Source: Mucilaginibacter sp. dw_454 (GTDB lineage Bacteria; Bacteroidota; Bacteroidia; Sphingobacteriales; Sphingobacteriaceae). Taken from it: a stretch of DNA of 64,000 bases. Under the pieces are notes generated by a model, which worked only from the letters and a program-made list of their open reading frames with translations, was not told where the DNA came from and did not search any database. Made by a program: the position numbers and the translations under genes. Shown here piece by piece: positions 63,198 to 64,000 of this stretch. The stretch is from positions 1,364,001-1,428,000 of the forward strand of contig NZ_JAAVVB010000001.1 in NCBI RefSeq assembly GCF_018449775.1, given 5' to 3'. The first letter of the stretch is position 1. The number at the start of each line of letters is the position of its first letter.

Positions 63198-64000
63198 TCA
63201 GCTGATACTCACTAACCAGTCTTTATTCTTTAAACGTTCGTATTGCTGATCGATCTTTGATTTCTCGGCTACGAAGTTATTGAACAGCAACTCATAAACT
63301 ATCTTCACCCAGATCACAATTACCGGCCAGGCTTTCATAGAGTATTTAGCGATATAAGGCTCACGAATGAACTTCGGTACGGCATCTGTTAACCCCAGCC
63401 CGGTTATAACAAGTACCAGTACCAGTAAAATGATATTTGTGGTTGAATACGGTTTGTCTTGTATCAGCATCCAGATAAATACACCTGTAACGGCTATAAT
63501 GTAAGTTGGATGCTCGGCACCGGTACTGAATATCACTACCAAAATTAAAGCAGATGCTAATATTTGAGCACGGAATTTAAATGACTTGTATTGGCTAAAT
63601 CTTAATAGCGGGGTAAGAAACAGCAAAGCCCCGGCAACCAAAAACGGACCGTTAGGTATGTTGATATTGTGGGTTAATCTTCGTACCACACCCATTACGC
63701 AAATATCCTGCGGCGAGTCAAAATAGGCATTTAAACCAACTTTGCTGTGCACCGCCACCAGCCACTGATGGTAAGAATTGATCATATAACCCGGGCTATA
63801 TAAAATCAGCGGAGCGACGAATAAAACTATAGACCAAATAGCTGTCCACAATACAAACTTGCCTTTATTGCGCGAGAACAAGAAGAACGTAAGCCCTATT
63901 ATTGGATAGAGCTTAATCATAAAACCCAACACAATAAACAAAGTTGCCCATTGGTCTTTCCCGCGCTCAACCAATGTAAAACTGAGCAATATCATAGCAG
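63198..64000 (-). CDS. Polytopic membrane protein, GT87/DUF2029-like (partial)
   Basis: The C-terminal 265 or more residues of a membrane protein whose start is beyond the window. About seven hydrophobic helices are visible, with MIKLYPIIGL near the start, typical of the DUF2029/GT87 mannosyltransferase-like family that uses polyprenyl-phosphate sugars. Its stop lies three bases from the stop of the convergent Gly-rich gene. The donor and acceptor are unknown. Confidence 0.75.
   Translation of the reverse strand, partial: AMILLSFTLVERGKDQWATLFIVLGFMIKLYPIIGLTFFLFSRNKGKFVLWTAIWSIVLFVAPLILYSPGYMINSYHQWLVAVHSKVGLNAYFDSPQDICVMGVVRRLTHNINIPNGPFLVAGALLFLTPLLRFSQYKSFKFRAQILASALILVVIFSTGAEHPTYIIAVTGVFIWMLIQDKPYSTTNIILLVLVLVITGLGLTDAVPKFIREPYIAKYSMKAWPVIVIWVKIVYELLFNNFVAEKSKIDQQYERLKNKDWLVSIS

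Overview
The window looks like a core chromosomal segment of a Bacteroidota bacterium, most likely family Sphingobacteriaceae (Mucilaginibacter/Pedobacter-like). Signs seen directly are a GldC gliding gene, a type IX secretion-type C-terminal sorting domain, many secreted proteins with carboxypeptidase-regulatory-like beta domains, a Bacteroidota promoter (TTTG-N19-TAnnTTTG) in front of blaI, few Shine-Dalgarno sequences, and families of short palindromic intergenic repeats. The genus is inference. I see no rRNA, tRNA, CRISPR array, prophage or transposase gene.

Layout. 1-5.6 kb: the end of grpE, dnaJ, a secreted nucleoside hydrolase, a Ppx/GppA phosphatase and a secreted M1 aminopeptidase. 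5.8-10.5 kb: maf, two tandem secreted beta-domain proteins, then kdsC, iscX, a 2Fe-2S ferredoxin and a DUF2520 dehydrogenase-like gene on the minus strand. 10.5-21.3 kb: a dispersed System I cytochrome c maturation locus on the minus strand (ccmB, ccmC, ccmD, ccmE, ccmF), interleaved with glutamate dehydrogenase, a gliding/T9SS C-terminal-domain protein and two paralogous secreted proteins. 21.3-28.6 kb: ogt and a compact signalling operon (CHASE3-GAF hybrid kinase with three receivers, CheR, stand-alone CheB, REC-PAS-kinase-REC). 28.7-33.3 kb: a small gldC operon, a DEAD-box helicase, a NUDIX protein and dihydroorotase.

33.3-46.3 kb: SRPBCC and EVE genes, a WYL regulator, two tandem DUF2007 genes, a glycosylasparaginase-type hydrolase, cutC, a large HExxH/TolB-propeller/barrel protein, hscA, an AlkD-like repair gene, a tandem DUF4251-like pair and a TPR protein. 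46.5-55.6 kb: riboflavin synthase, a second NUDIX gene followed by an AT-rich gene with a diverged DisA/CdaA-like (DACNV-type) domain, biotin carboxylase, a diheme cytochrome c, an SDR, a blaI-blaR1 pair with visible promoter and operator dyads, and topoisomerase IB. 55.6-64 kb: a repeat-rich region holding a PagL-like outer membrane protein, a large FtsX-type ABC permease bracketed by direct repeats, an aldo/keto reductase, threonine aldolase, a Gly-rich secreted protein and a partial GT87-type membrane protein.

How the parts fit. CcmE has a CxxxY motif in place of the usual HxxxY, and no ccmH is present here, which fits the variant System I known from Desulfovibrio. The diheme cytochrome at 51 kb is a plausible client. 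Ferredoxin, IscX and HscA are ISC-type iron-sulfur parts spread over two loci. Four separate tandem paralogue pairs occur in 64 kb; in two of them the shared region extends into the promoter or terminator. The least explained gene is the AT-rich DACNV-like one at 47.7 kb, directly behind a NUDIX hydrolase gene.
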